Part shown: positions 45,614 through 53,879 of the stretch, piece by piece
How the letters are laid out: each line of letters begins with the position of its first letter
How positions within the stretch are numbered: position 1 is the stretch's first letter
NCBI GenBank assembly: GCA_034638255.1
Contig: JAWPGT010000021.1
Span: 310,001 to 374,000 of the forward strand
Source of the DNA: Coprinus comatus
Lineage: Eukaryota > Basidiomycota > Agaricomycetes > Agaricales > Agaricaceae
Direction: 5' to 3'
Length of the DNA: 64,000 nt
Notes under the pieces: generated by a model
What the model was told of the DNA's origin: nothing
Databases searched by the model: none
What the model saw: the letters and a program-made list of their open reading frames with translations, nothing else
Program-made: the position numbers and the translations under genes

Positions 45614-47385
45614 ATGCTGTCAACATCGATGTGCAAGCACCGGTCACTTCTCCCAACCTTTTCCACATCTAGGCGGTGAGTGTTTAATCATTTGAAAGTC
45701 TTTTAGAGCAAAAATTCAACGTAATTTTGTCCTATAGTTTGGCTACGATCGCAAACAAGAATAAAGATCTGCCGCTTGCTGGAATTCGTGTTTTGGAACT
45801 TGGACAACTAATAGCTGGACCCTTTGCAGGACAGTTACTAGGGTGCGTATATGCATCACATTGCTACTCCTAATGACGTCGTATTCACTGTTGAATTAGT
45901 CAGTTCGGTGCAGAGGTGATCAAAGTCGAACCACCCTAGTTGGAGATCCGCTACGCGTCTGGAGAGAGCTCGATGTCGATGGTACAAGTCCATGGTTCAG
46001 AAGTATTGGAAGGAATAAGAAGAGTATTGCCATTGACCTACGGAAACCTGAAGGACGAGAGTACGTCGCTATATATATTCCTCCTTTTTAACCGACCTGA
46101 CTATATGCGCGTGTTCTTGATAGGCTCGTGCGCAAGCTGGCAATCAAGAGTGACGTGATAATCGAGAACTTTAAGCCAGGCAGTGAGTGTTCGCGAGTAC
46201 CACTCGGCCCATTCTCACTCAACGCTAATTGCTGTGCATTTAGCCCTGGAGAGATGGAATCTTGGACCAGCAGACCTACATCCACACAACCCCTCTCTTA
46301 TTTTTACCCGTGTCAGCGGTTACGGACAAACAGGATCATGGGCGCGACGCCCTGGGTATGCCTCTGTCTGTGAAGCAGAATCTGGGTTCAGGCATATCAA
46401 TGGATTTCCGGATGATTCTGGAGCACCATCAGGAGCTCCGGTTAGGCCAAATATGAGTTTAGGAGACTCTATTGCTGGTTTACATGCGGCATTCGGCACG
46501 GTAAGAGCTTGTATGCACAATTGTATGTGCATATGCTCACCTTGTATGAAATCGGAAGGCCCTAGCCTTGTTACAAAGGCGAAATAAAGCGAGTCATGCA
46601 TCCTTTGGAGAGGTTACGGGTACCACTGTGGATGTGAGCATCGTTGAGAGGTATGTTTATTTGTATCAAATGATAACTTCGCGATATTGAATTTGTATTC
46701 TCAGCATGCTCAACCTCATGGAAGGCATAATTCCAGAATACGACCGCAAGGGCAAAGTGAGTATATGCTTGCTATTAACCCGATACTATGTTGACTACTG
46801 ATACCAATGCTCACCCAGATAAGAGGACCTTCCGGTTCTTCTGTAACAGGAATTGTCCCAACAAATGCATACCCTTGTCTTCCCTCGGCATCATCGCCAG
46901 ATACGCCTTGTCATATTGTTATAGGCGCGAATGGTGACTCGATGTATCAACGCCTCATGGAAAAAATTGGTCGTTCAGATTTGACTGGTCCAGATTACTT
47001 ACACAACCACCACCGAGTGCAAAAACAGGCAGAAATCGAAGAAGCCATATCTTCATGGACAAGATCCCATTCGGCCGAAGAAGTTATTCAAATGATGAAT
47101 GAAGTAGGTGTTCCTGTGGGAAGAGTTGTTACAGTAAAAGAGGTATTGGAGAATGAACAAATGAACGAAAGGGGTGCAGTAATAGATGTTCCCGTGAAGA
47201 AGGCGAATGGAGAAGAATGGAGCGTGAAGATGCAAGGGACATTCCCAGTCATCGACGGCGTGGACGGGCAACCTAGGTGGGCAGGCCCTGATCTGGGATA
47301 TCACACGAATGAAGTATTGAGGGACGAGTTGGGAATGAGCATGGATGATGTCGAGACGTTGAGGGCAAGCGGTGTGATTGGATAA
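45614..47385 (+). pseudogene. class III CoA-transferase (CaiB/BaiF family) gene with one frame break
   Basis: Family enzymes move CoA between carboxylic acids. The start MLSTSMCKHRSLLPTFSTSR is basic, hydroxylated and acid-free, as in mitochondrial presequences. Motifs in order: LAGIRVLELGQLIAGPFAGQ, FGAEVIKVEPP, GDPLR, NKKSIAIDLRKPEGRE, VIIENFKPG, IFTRVSGYGQTG, GYASVCEAESGF, RPNMSLGDSIAGLHAAFGT, QRRNKASHASFGEVTG, VDVSIVESMLNLMEG and a long last exon 46819-47385 (EEAISSWTRSHSAEEVIQMM, DVPVKKANGEEW, LGYHTNEVLRDELG). At 45931-45942 the frame is lost: EPP runs into TAG, while GDPLR follows in another frame, consistent with one missing base. All later splice junctions keep phase. Without this break the gene would be complete, with about 430 residues. 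Real inactivation or an assembly error are both possible. Confidence 0.8.
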
Positions 47386-47514
47386 TTCTTATCTTGTGAA
47401 AGGCTATGTAATTTGAAGGATATTTTTCCCTGCTGTATTCGTATACTGTTTTCCACTATTCATTGATGTTATGAACTGTGATCTTGCAACAGACGGGTCG
47501 TACGTTTGATGTAC

Positions 47515-47700
47515 TCATCGGCTATTATTAGACCCTGCAGAGCAGCAAGTCCAACAGCCCTCATAACCACCAACTTCCATAGTGCCACAATCGTGAGGCT
47601 TGGGATAGCAGACAGATAAACAATACTTCGGCTCAGGTGTAGGAGTGGCCAAGATAAAAGTGGCAACCGCAATGAGGATGAAACTAAGTTGGCAGTGCAT
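47515..47700 (-). CDS. small secreted cysteine-rich protein, one CWxCC module (family member 3)
   Basis: 61 residues: signal peptide MHCQLSFILIAVATFILA and one module, CLSVCYPKPHDCGTMEVGGY, ending CWTCC. This is the minimal form of the family. A leader intron is visible at 47767-47708 (GTAAGT ... CTAG), ending seven bases before the ATG. A TATA box at 47820-47827 fits. The signal peptide and the GxEGCWTCC end are closest to those of gene 4 at 48484, next to it on the same strand, so one may be a duplicate that lost or gained a module. Confidence 0.82.
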   Translation of the reverse strand: MHCQLSFILIAVATFILATPTPEPKYCLSVCYPKPHDCGTMEVGGYEGCWTCCSAGSNNSR

Positions 47701-47819
47701 GACTGATCTAGATCATTTGGTCTTAGTGTCATGTTTGAAGTTTTGAAGGATGTCGATGAAAACTTACTCGATGAAGTGTGGGTCTGGTTGAGTGAGATCA
47801 CAGACTTCATATTGTTCGC

Positions 47820-47827
47820 CTTTTATA
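47820..47827 (-). promoter_or_regulatory. TATA box, cysteine-rich gene 3
   Basis: TATAAAAG on the minus strand, 120 bp upstream of the ATG, followed by GCGAACAATATGAAG. Confidence 0.6.
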
Positions 47828-47829
47828 CG

Positions 47830-48480
47830 ACGTTTAATAGTCCATTATGGACATGTTAGTGAGCCGAGAATTTCCCTTTCATTATTTCTTCCGCAATACA
47901 TTTTGTAGTCAAGAGAACATATAAGAGGGACCTCGTGATATACTTTGAATCACCAAGTATTAAGCCAAGAAGATGGGGTATTCATTGGTTTTTGAATCTG
48001 ACTATGTAGCCGTCAAAATTGTAAACATAGAAGCGTCTGTAGTTGATCCGATGAACCGATAATATGTAGAAGAGCTACAGAAGAATCCTTCGGTATATCA
48101 ATTTTGTTATTCCAATTTGATGTACTGTATGTACGTTACTCGATGTATAAGTCCGAGATGTTCACATTTGGTAGTGGATGTGCGATCGTCGAATTCGAAC
48201 CTCCGTCCTTTAACCTTACCACTGCTGTCATTCAGCGCTTCAACTACTATACTTACTCAGTTAATAGCAAGGTGTTGAAAATAAATTGGAATTTAATACA
48301 CATGTGTAGAATAAATGTCGGGAAAATTGCCTCTTGGAAGATGATTTCCTGGATCATTTCCTTATTTTTTTCAGGGCGGTAACGAAAACCATTATCAAAT
48401 ACTTGAGCTCTAGTAGTTCTATAAACTTCGTTCTTTACCACAAGACGTATGTGTATAGTCTATCAAGCACAAGCAACATG
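47830..48480. other. intergenic, nothing recognised
   Basis: Spacer between cysteine-rich genes 3 and 4. A tRNA-like box at about 48190-48205 was examined and rejected. Confidence 0.5.
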
Positions 48481-48483
48481 CTA

Positions 48484-48810
48484 TTAAGCTGCTGCAGAAC
48501 AGCAAGTCCAACATCCTTCACTTCCGCCAAGCTCCATACCCGTACAACTTGGAGGCTCTCTAAAACAGGCAGGCCAACACACCCTCAATGTAGGTGTAGG
48601 TGTAGGTGAAGTAAATGTAGATGAGGGTGGAAGCCCGCAACAGTTCCAGCAGTTGGGAAAACCGCCTACTAGAAAACCTTCAGGACAAGAAGGAGGATCG
48701 AGTCCAGGAATACAGACACCTCCGCAGCCTCCTCCCTGAGGGGGGGGCATTGGAGTGGCCATGACTAAAGCGGTGAGGGCTACGAGGATGAAACCCAGTT
48801 GATGACGCAT
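48484..48810 (-). CDS. small secreted cysteine-rich protein, two CWxCC modules (family member 4)
   Basis: 108 residues. Signal peptide MRHQLGFILVALTALVMA, then a glycine/proline-rich stretch (PPPQGGGCGG), module 1 (CGGVCIPGLDPPSCPEG...CWNCC), a Ser/Thr/Pro linker (SSTFTSPTPTPTL) likely to be O-glycosylated, and module 2 (CWPACFREPPSCTGMELGG...CWTCC). Leader intron 48891-48818 ends eight bases before the ATG. TATA box at 48952-48959. Module 2 closely resembles the single module of gene 3. Function unknown. Confidence 0.85.
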   Translation of the reverse strand: MRHQLGFILVALTALVMATPMPPPQGGGCGGVCIPGLDPPSCPEGFLVGGFPNCWNCCGLPPSSTFTSPTPTPTLRVCWPACFREPPSCTGMELGGSEGCWTCCSAAA

Positions 48811-48951
48811 GATGGGTCTAGTAATATTTTAGGATTAACATCGATCGTCAGATGTTATTCAGAGTTGAAAGTTGAAGGGTGAAAAGCTTACTTGACTTGC
48901 AACTTTGTGGTTCTCGTTGAATATGATCACCGTTATCTTCAGCTCGTCCGC

Positions 48952-48959
48952 CTTTTATA
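48952..48959 (-). promoter_or_regulatory. TATA box, cysteine-rich gene 4
   Basis: TATAAAAG followed by GCGGACGAGCTGAAG, much like the sequence after the TATA box of gene 3 (GCGAACAATATGAAG). Confidence 0.6.
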
Positions 48960-48961
48960 TA

Positions 48962-49508
48962 CGGTATTTCATGAAGTAGCCGACAATTTCCCTTTACATT
49001 TTATCGAGAAACATGTAAAAGCAACCTCGTGGTATACTTTCATCAAAGTATCAAGCTGTCAGCGATGATGTAGCCGCCAGTTTTATTCATAGAGGTACCT
49101 ATGATTTATCCGATGTGTTGAAGAATCACAGAAGAATACCCAGGTTGTGTTAATATAAATGACATTTGATTTTAATTTTGATGTAAATATTCGGAGCAGA
49201 TGTGTGCATGTACCGGCCAACTTTAATGCTTAAACACCGAGTACTCCGGGTAAATGTCCGATTTATTTAACATTTCTATCGGGTTCGTATTTCTGTATGT
49301 TAACTGCACAATTGTCATTATCCTACTTGGTCTAGAGTTCTTGGCAATGTGGTCAACAAGTAGATAATTTGCAATATGATACAGAAACCAGACAACCACT
49401 GAAATCAGAAACACCAACACTCAAAACAGACTTAAATCCATTTTCCAGTCTATACAGCAACTGACATAACAAAAAGAAGTAAGTGGCCCTTGAAAATAAG
49501 GAAATCCC
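48962..49508. other. intergenic, nothing recognised
   Basis: Between cysteine-rich gene 4 and the U2 snRNA gene. No supported open frame. Confidence 0.5.
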
Positions 49509-49509
49509 C

Positions 49510-49690
49510 GGACGACACAGACCAGTAGTGCAACAGCCAAGTCATCGCGCCCCAAGTCATGCAAGCAGAGGACGAAGAGCTGGGGCGGTAAAAATTAGAT
49601 AACCGATATGGAAGCTATGCTTCCGATAATAGTGGTTAAACTATTAAGAACAGATACTACACTTGATCTAAGCCAGAAGGCCAGATTGGT
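49510..49690 (-). ncRNA. U2: U2 spliceosomal snRNA
   Basis: The minus strand reads GGCCTTCTGGCTTAGATCAA then GTGTAGTATCTGTTCTT, the near-universal 5' core of U2, including the GUAGUA that pairs with the intron branch site and the GAUCA that pairs with U6. Downstream are a stem IIb hairpin (GGAAGC-ATA-GCTTCC), an Sm-site-like AATTTTTAC, a hairpin closed by GCCCCA and TGGGGC, and a final pairing between GATGACTTGG and CTGTGTCGTC that fits stem IV. Length about 180 nt. The exact 5' end is uncertain by about 5 nt. U2 forms the 17S U2 snRNP and, in the pre-spliceosome, pairs with the branch site. Confidence 0.93.
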
Positions 49691-49716
49691 AAAGAATATC
49701 AATGTTGAGAACCTGG

Positions 49717-49724
49717 TTATATAG
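49717..49724 (-). promoter_or_regulatory. TATA box of the U2 snRNA gene
   Basis: CTATATAA on the minus strand, about 30 bp upstream of the predicted U2 5' end, as expected for a polymerase II snRNA gene. Confidence 0.6.
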
Positions 49725-49725
49725 A

Positions 49726-50366
49726 TTGCGTATTGTGCGCACGGACCAAACAGTTGACGTGAACGGTGAGTTATGAGTCAGATGTGAGTGCCGAGATTTT
49801 GATAGAATCCTGACTTGGGAGTGTGGAGTAGAGATTACTCAGTAGCGGCGTTATGTACCTCCCTGTTGATTCAGTGGCTTGATTCAGAAGTATGGAGATC
49901 GAATGGAGATTTTCCGGTCGAAGACGTATTGTGATGGTACTCTCTAGTACTCCATGGTACTAATCGAAAGTCATCGACTCAGGCATTGAAACTGGGAGTA
50001 CTTGCATCACTGTAAGCCTTGACATACTCGTCGCTAGCTAATCTTTTTTATTATAGAGAAAGTAGCATTCGAGCCTCAAAATTCCAAATTTTGGTGAATG
50101 AACTCTGTAATACAACGAGACACAGTGCCAATGTTTACTTTGCGACTGTTGACTCTCCGATTCGGAATTAGCGGTGTGCTAATCTCTGTCGCATTTCAAA
50201 GGTTATCTGATAGTGACTCATGGCAAGGGCGTCCAAGTCAATTCATCGCATTGGTTACATCTTTCAAGCTCAACAGTATCGACATAACTAGTACTATCCA
50301 CTATGTTACAAATACCACACTCTCAAAAAAACCAATGATCGTCGATTGTCAACCAACGATCAGTAC
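49726..50366. other. intergenic, nothing recognised
   Basis: U2 5' flank and 3' flank of cysteine-rich gene 5. A 91-codon plus-strand frame at 50098-50373 shows no features. Confidence 0.5.
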
Positions 50367-50699
50367 TCAGTAGCCTGGGTTGTCAAAGGTGCAGCAGCTC
50401 CAGCAGTTTCCTTGCCTATAGGCAAATTCTCCTTCAGGGCATCTGGGTGGCCTTGGGAAACAAGCCCGAGTGCAGATTGGAGGCCTAGTACCGCAGCAGT
50501 TCCAGCAATCGGGACCACCGCTGGGGAATCGGCCTGGTGGGCAGGTAGGTGGGTATGGGCCTATGATGCAAACCAAAGGGCAATTCAAGGGGGGGTCTTG
50601 GCCGGGACCATCGCCGTATCCCTCAGTAGCAGGGTCAGCCGATGCAATGGCCATAGTGGTCAAGGCAGTAAGAATGAGGGCGATGCGTTGAAGATACAT
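50367..50699 (-). CDS. small secreted cysteine-rich protein, two CWxCC modules (family member 5)
   Basis: 110 residues. Signal peptide MYLQRIALILTALTTMAIAS, a Gly/Asp/Pro-rich spacer, module 1 (CPLVCIIGPYPPTCPPGRFP...CWNCC) and module 2 (CTRACFPRPPRCPEG...CWSCC), which is the most basic in the family. Leader intron 50772-50705 (GTAAGA ... TTAG) ends five bases before the ATG. The core promoter has a weaker TATAAGAA at about 50824-50831. Module 1 groups with those of genes 1 and 2. The opposite strand is also open over most of the gene, but without signal peptide or conserved motif. Confidence 0.85.
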   Translation of the reverse strand: MYLQRIALILTALTTMAIASADPATEGYGDGPGQDPPLNCPLVCIIGPYPPTCPPGRFPSGGPDCWNCCGTRPPICTRACFPRPPRCPEGEFAYRQGNCWSCCTFDNPGY

Positions 50700-50834
50700 G
50701 TTATCTAAAATGTGTTGTGAAGAAGTTAATGAAAAATTAAATTCCAGGTGGTTATAAGGAGAGAGCTCTTACCGGAGGTTGGTTAATATTGCGGAATACC
50801 GAAGTTCTTGAACGTTTCCTTCCCTTCTTATACC

Positions 50835-52018
50835 TTCTTTGCCGATAAAATTTAGCAAAAATGTTCATTGTTTTGCTCAGCATTCTCACCCGAAGCTCTT
50901 CACAGATTTAAATTTAGGACAAACACCTTCTCTTCCAGCCTTCAAACCAACAGTAGTTTAGTCTCTAGGGTTAATTCTATTGTGGTAGTTGTGCGCTCTT
51001 ACCAAGGGTAGCATAATATCGTCATGACGGCCTCGGACTCTATTAGTGTTGGTACCGAGAGTGACCCAGGAACGTTCACTGTCATACAAGAGTATCTATC
51101 GCCTTCCGCCCCACGGTATTCATTTCACGCTAAAGCCTATATTACATTGTGCATAATCCAGTGAGAATTCCTTTGCGCCAAATGGGCAGAGTTTCAAACA
51201 TATTGCCTGCATTCAATCGCGAACCGAATAAAACTGTCAGTGCTATAATAATCCTAAAGAAACTGGACCGAACTTAGTGAATGTAACTGGCTCTCACGGC
51301 CAAAACGTTAAGATCGTGGTAGAAAAAGACCTGAATTCCGCTGTGTGAATCCTTAGGTCACTAGAAGTACCTTTTTAGTGAGAAATATGCCAGCATAACT
51401 ATCCATGGAATTGTCTTAACCAAGTCTTAACTAGTGAAAAGGATTGGCGTAGCTCATAGGTACAGTGACTAGAACCTGTGGCGCAAGACTCGTGGCATAA
51501 TCGAATTCAAATCCCAATTATAAACACTGGGATATCACCATTTGAAAATGATAATCAAAATCAACCATTGGAGTTGTTACCTGCGACAGCTGACTGGCAC
51601 TTCTAATCCACACGTCTATGTATATCCTTATTATGAATGAAACGGGGCGCTCAAAGCTAATATGTTCCATGTAGGTTTATAGTGTGGATGGTACAATTGA
51701 GTCTACTGCAATACCCAACATCTTGTAGCATCGTTGGAGATTAGGTGTCCCTCGGAGTGCCCCCATGTCCTATACATACGTAGTATAAGGCCGATGGGAA
51801 TGGGAATCTTTCCATGACTTATGGTAGCGGTGCGTCACTATCCCCAACTGACGCAGCTGTTTTAGTGGCGTACCTAGAGAATGTAGAGAGTACTACAACT
51901 GGGGTTTTATTGTAGAACCGGCTTTAGTTCATCATTATTGTGGCTAAGCCGCCGCCGTAAGGGAGTTAAGTTAGTACGGGTAGTCTTGTTACCCACCTTG
52001 TCTCAATTTTTCTATCAA
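50835..52018. other. 1.2-kb intergenic stretch, no gene seen
   Basis: No open frame above 60 codons and no RNA gene recognised. It lies between cysteine-rich genes 5 and 6. Confidence 0.55.
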
Positions 52019-52026
52019 TATATATA
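52019..52026 (+). promoter_or_regulatory. TATA box, cysteine-rich gene 6
   Basis: TATATAAG, about 50 bp before the donor of the leader intron and 193 bp before the ATG. Confidence 0.55.
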
Positions 52027-52218
52027 AGTCGTGGTTGACCGTGTCACCTGTTAACGTCCTACCTCCACTTCTCTTCGGTAAGCTTTAGGAATACTTCAAA
52101 TATGAAGGAACTCGAGTGCTCAAGATATTGAACGTCGAGCACGTTTCATGTGGACTCTCGAGCGCCGTTGCTTTGCGAATGTGCTTCCAGAATTACTAAA
52201 CATTGTTATTAATAGGCC

Positions 52219-52812
52219 ATGAAGTACTTTATTGCCATCGCTCTGCTTGCATTTGCCAGCGTCAAAGCAATTCCAAGCCCACAGGCAAACGATGACGTCG
52301 TCTGTGCCGCCGTTTGTCTCACAGAGAAGCCTAATTGTCCTGCAGGTAAGTCTTGGATTTATTCGAATCCGTTCGATCGTATTAAAGTGAGTCTGCTAGG
52401 ACAAGAGCCATCCGGTTCTGAAGAATGTTGGGGTTGTTGCCGCCCAGTACCAAGGATATGTACCCTAGAATGTCGTCTTGAGAAACCGAAGTGTCCCCCG
52501 GGAGAAGCGCCCACTGGTGGACCAGGCTGTTGGGGCTGTTGCCAACCAGTTATACCCCAACCGCCTCCATACCCACAACCTTGTCCTCGTATCTGCTACC
52601 CTCAGAAGCCTACATGTCCGCCAGGTCAGGCTCCTACTGGAGCTGATGGGTGTTGGGGATGCTGTCGCCCAGTTCCTAGAGTGTGCACTTTGCAGTGCCG
52701 CACCGAGAAGCCTAAGTGTTTACCATTCGAGAAAGCCACAGGAGTACCAGGATGTTGGGGATGTTGTCAGCCTAAGCATCTGGCTGATGAATCCAATGAG
52801 ACGGAGGATTAG
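52219..52812 (+). CDS. secreted cysteine-rich protein, four CWGCC modules (family member 6)
   Basis: Signal peptide MKYFIAIALLAFASVKAIPS. Two coding exons, 52219-52345 and 52400-52812, give 179 residues. Four modules follow: CAAVCLTEKPNCPAGQEPSG, CTLECRLEKPKCPPG, CPRICYPQKPTCPPG and CTLQCRTEKPKCLPF, each ending CWGCC. The first intron lies inside module 1, is 54 nt long and has no stop, so its retention would insert 18 residues and spoil that module's spacing. A leader intron (52078-52215, GTAAGC ... AATAG) ends three bases before the ATG. The tail (KHLADESNETED) is acidic. With gene 7 it forms the CWGCC subfamily. Confidence 0.86.
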   Translation: MKYFIAIALLAFASVKAIPSPQANDDVVCAAVCLTEKPNCPAGKSWIYSNPFDRIKVSLLGQEPSGSEECWGCCRPVPRICTLECRLEKPKCPPGEAPTGGPGCWGCCQPVIPQPPPYPQPCPRICYPQKPTCPPGQAPTGADGCWGCCRPVPRVCTLQCRTEKPKCLPFEKATGVPGCWGCCQPKHLADESNETED

Positions 52813-53276
52813 GATGTTTGTTGGGATTCCGCGCGAGCGCTTTGTAATCACGTTTGTTTGTGAATTTAAGATAATATATCTTCCATTTATCGATCCATCA
52901 TCGACTCGATCTCTGTTCTTGTTGAAGCACTTTCTAGGTCTCCAATCATGATTTCTATTACAAGGGTCGAAATCAGAGCCATTCTGAACCAAACGATTTT
53001 CGATTTAAATCCTTCGTTTACGAGCCTGTCTGTGAGTTGTAACTCCATCTTTAACTTCAAATCTTCAGCAAACCCCGGCTGCTGCGCCACAGGATAGTGA
53101 TAATGGTGTATATTTGTTCATGTCAAGTCATGATTACATAGAATCCATCTTCACTTTTGTCAACCACTTGATGCAAACCCGCAATAGACATCGTTGAAGC
53201 CCTAAAAAGGACCTTAACATCGGTACGTTTGTCATTAACTTCGCGAAATTATATAAAATCAAACAATATTTAGGTA
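52813..53276. other. intergenic between convergent cysteine-rich genes 6 and 7
   Basis: No supported open frame; probably 3' untranslated regions. Confidence 0.5.
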
Positions 53277-53672
53277 CTACAATGGCTGGCAGCAACCCCA
53301 GCAACCTTCTACACCTGTTGCAGCCTCTCCTGCCTCACAAATTGGTTTAACAGGGCGACATTCGAGAGTGCAGAAATTGCCGGTTGGTTCGGGAGTGATA
53401 GGTTGACAACATCCCCAGCAACCTTCACTTCCAGTAGCTGCCTCTCCTGCTTCACAAACAGGTTCTACCGGGCGGCATTCGAGGGTGCAGACATTGCCGG
53501 TTGGTTCGGGAGTAATGGGTTGACAACATCCCCAACAACCTTCACTTCCAGTAGCTGCCTCTCCTGCTTCACAAACAGGTTTTACCGGGCGGCATACAGC
53601 GGTGCAGAAGTCTTGAGGAATGGCAGTAACGCCAAGCGCGAAGGCGGCGGCGAGGACAACAAGGAACTTCAT
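53277..53672 (-). CDS. secreted cysteine-rich protein, three CWGCC modules (family member 7)
   Basis: 131 residues with signal peptide MKFLVVLAAAFALGVTAIPQ. Three modules (CTAVCRPVKPVCEAG, CTLECRPVEPVCEAG, CTLECRPVKPICEAG, each ending GCWGCC) are joined by the linker QPITPEPTGN. Modules 1 to 3 are almost identical at the DNA level, with a repeat period of 117 bp, so they come from recent internal duplication. A leader intron (53737-53686, GTACGT ... TTTAG) ends before the ATG, and a TATA box lies at 53871-53878. It is acidic, unlike gene 5. Confidence 0.86.
   Translation of the reverse strand: MKFLVVLAAAFALGVTAIPQDFCTAVCRPVKPVCEAGEAATGSEGCWGCCQPITPEPTGNVCTLECRPVEPVCEAGEAATGSEGCWGCCQPITPEPTGNFCTLECRPVKPICEAGEAATGVEGCWGCCQPL
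53385..53618 (-). repeat. 117-bp coding tandem repeat in cysteine-rich gene 7
   Basis: Two nearly identical 117-bp units, each encoding 39 residues (one six-cysteine module plus its linker), starting at about 53385 and 53502 on the plus strand. They differ at only a few positions. Confidence 0.75.
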
Positions 53673-53870
53673 GACGAATAGCTTTCTAAAGTGGATGTAA
53701 GTATCTTGGTGACTATTTGTTTGGTTGAATGACGTACAAGACGTTGAACGAGGGCTACAAGTGTGCTGGTTAGTTTCAAAATCATACGATCGTAGACTCG
53801 AAGAACGCACCTTGCAAAGAGCTAGTACAGTAAGTGGCTGGCGCTGGAGAAGTTACTCATTAGCTCGAGC

Positions 53871-53878
53871 CTTTTATA
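53871..53878 (-). promoter_or_regulatory. TATA box, cysteine-rich gene 7
   Basis: TATAAAAG on the minus strand, 199 bp upstream of the ATG at 53672 and upstream of the leader intron. Confidence 0.6.
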
Positions 53879-53879
53879 G

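Noticed and set aside
48150..48260. tRNA-like B box (GGTTCGAATTC on the minus strand)
   Set aside because: The flanks do not form a T stem or an acceptor stem, and no A box sits at the right distance.
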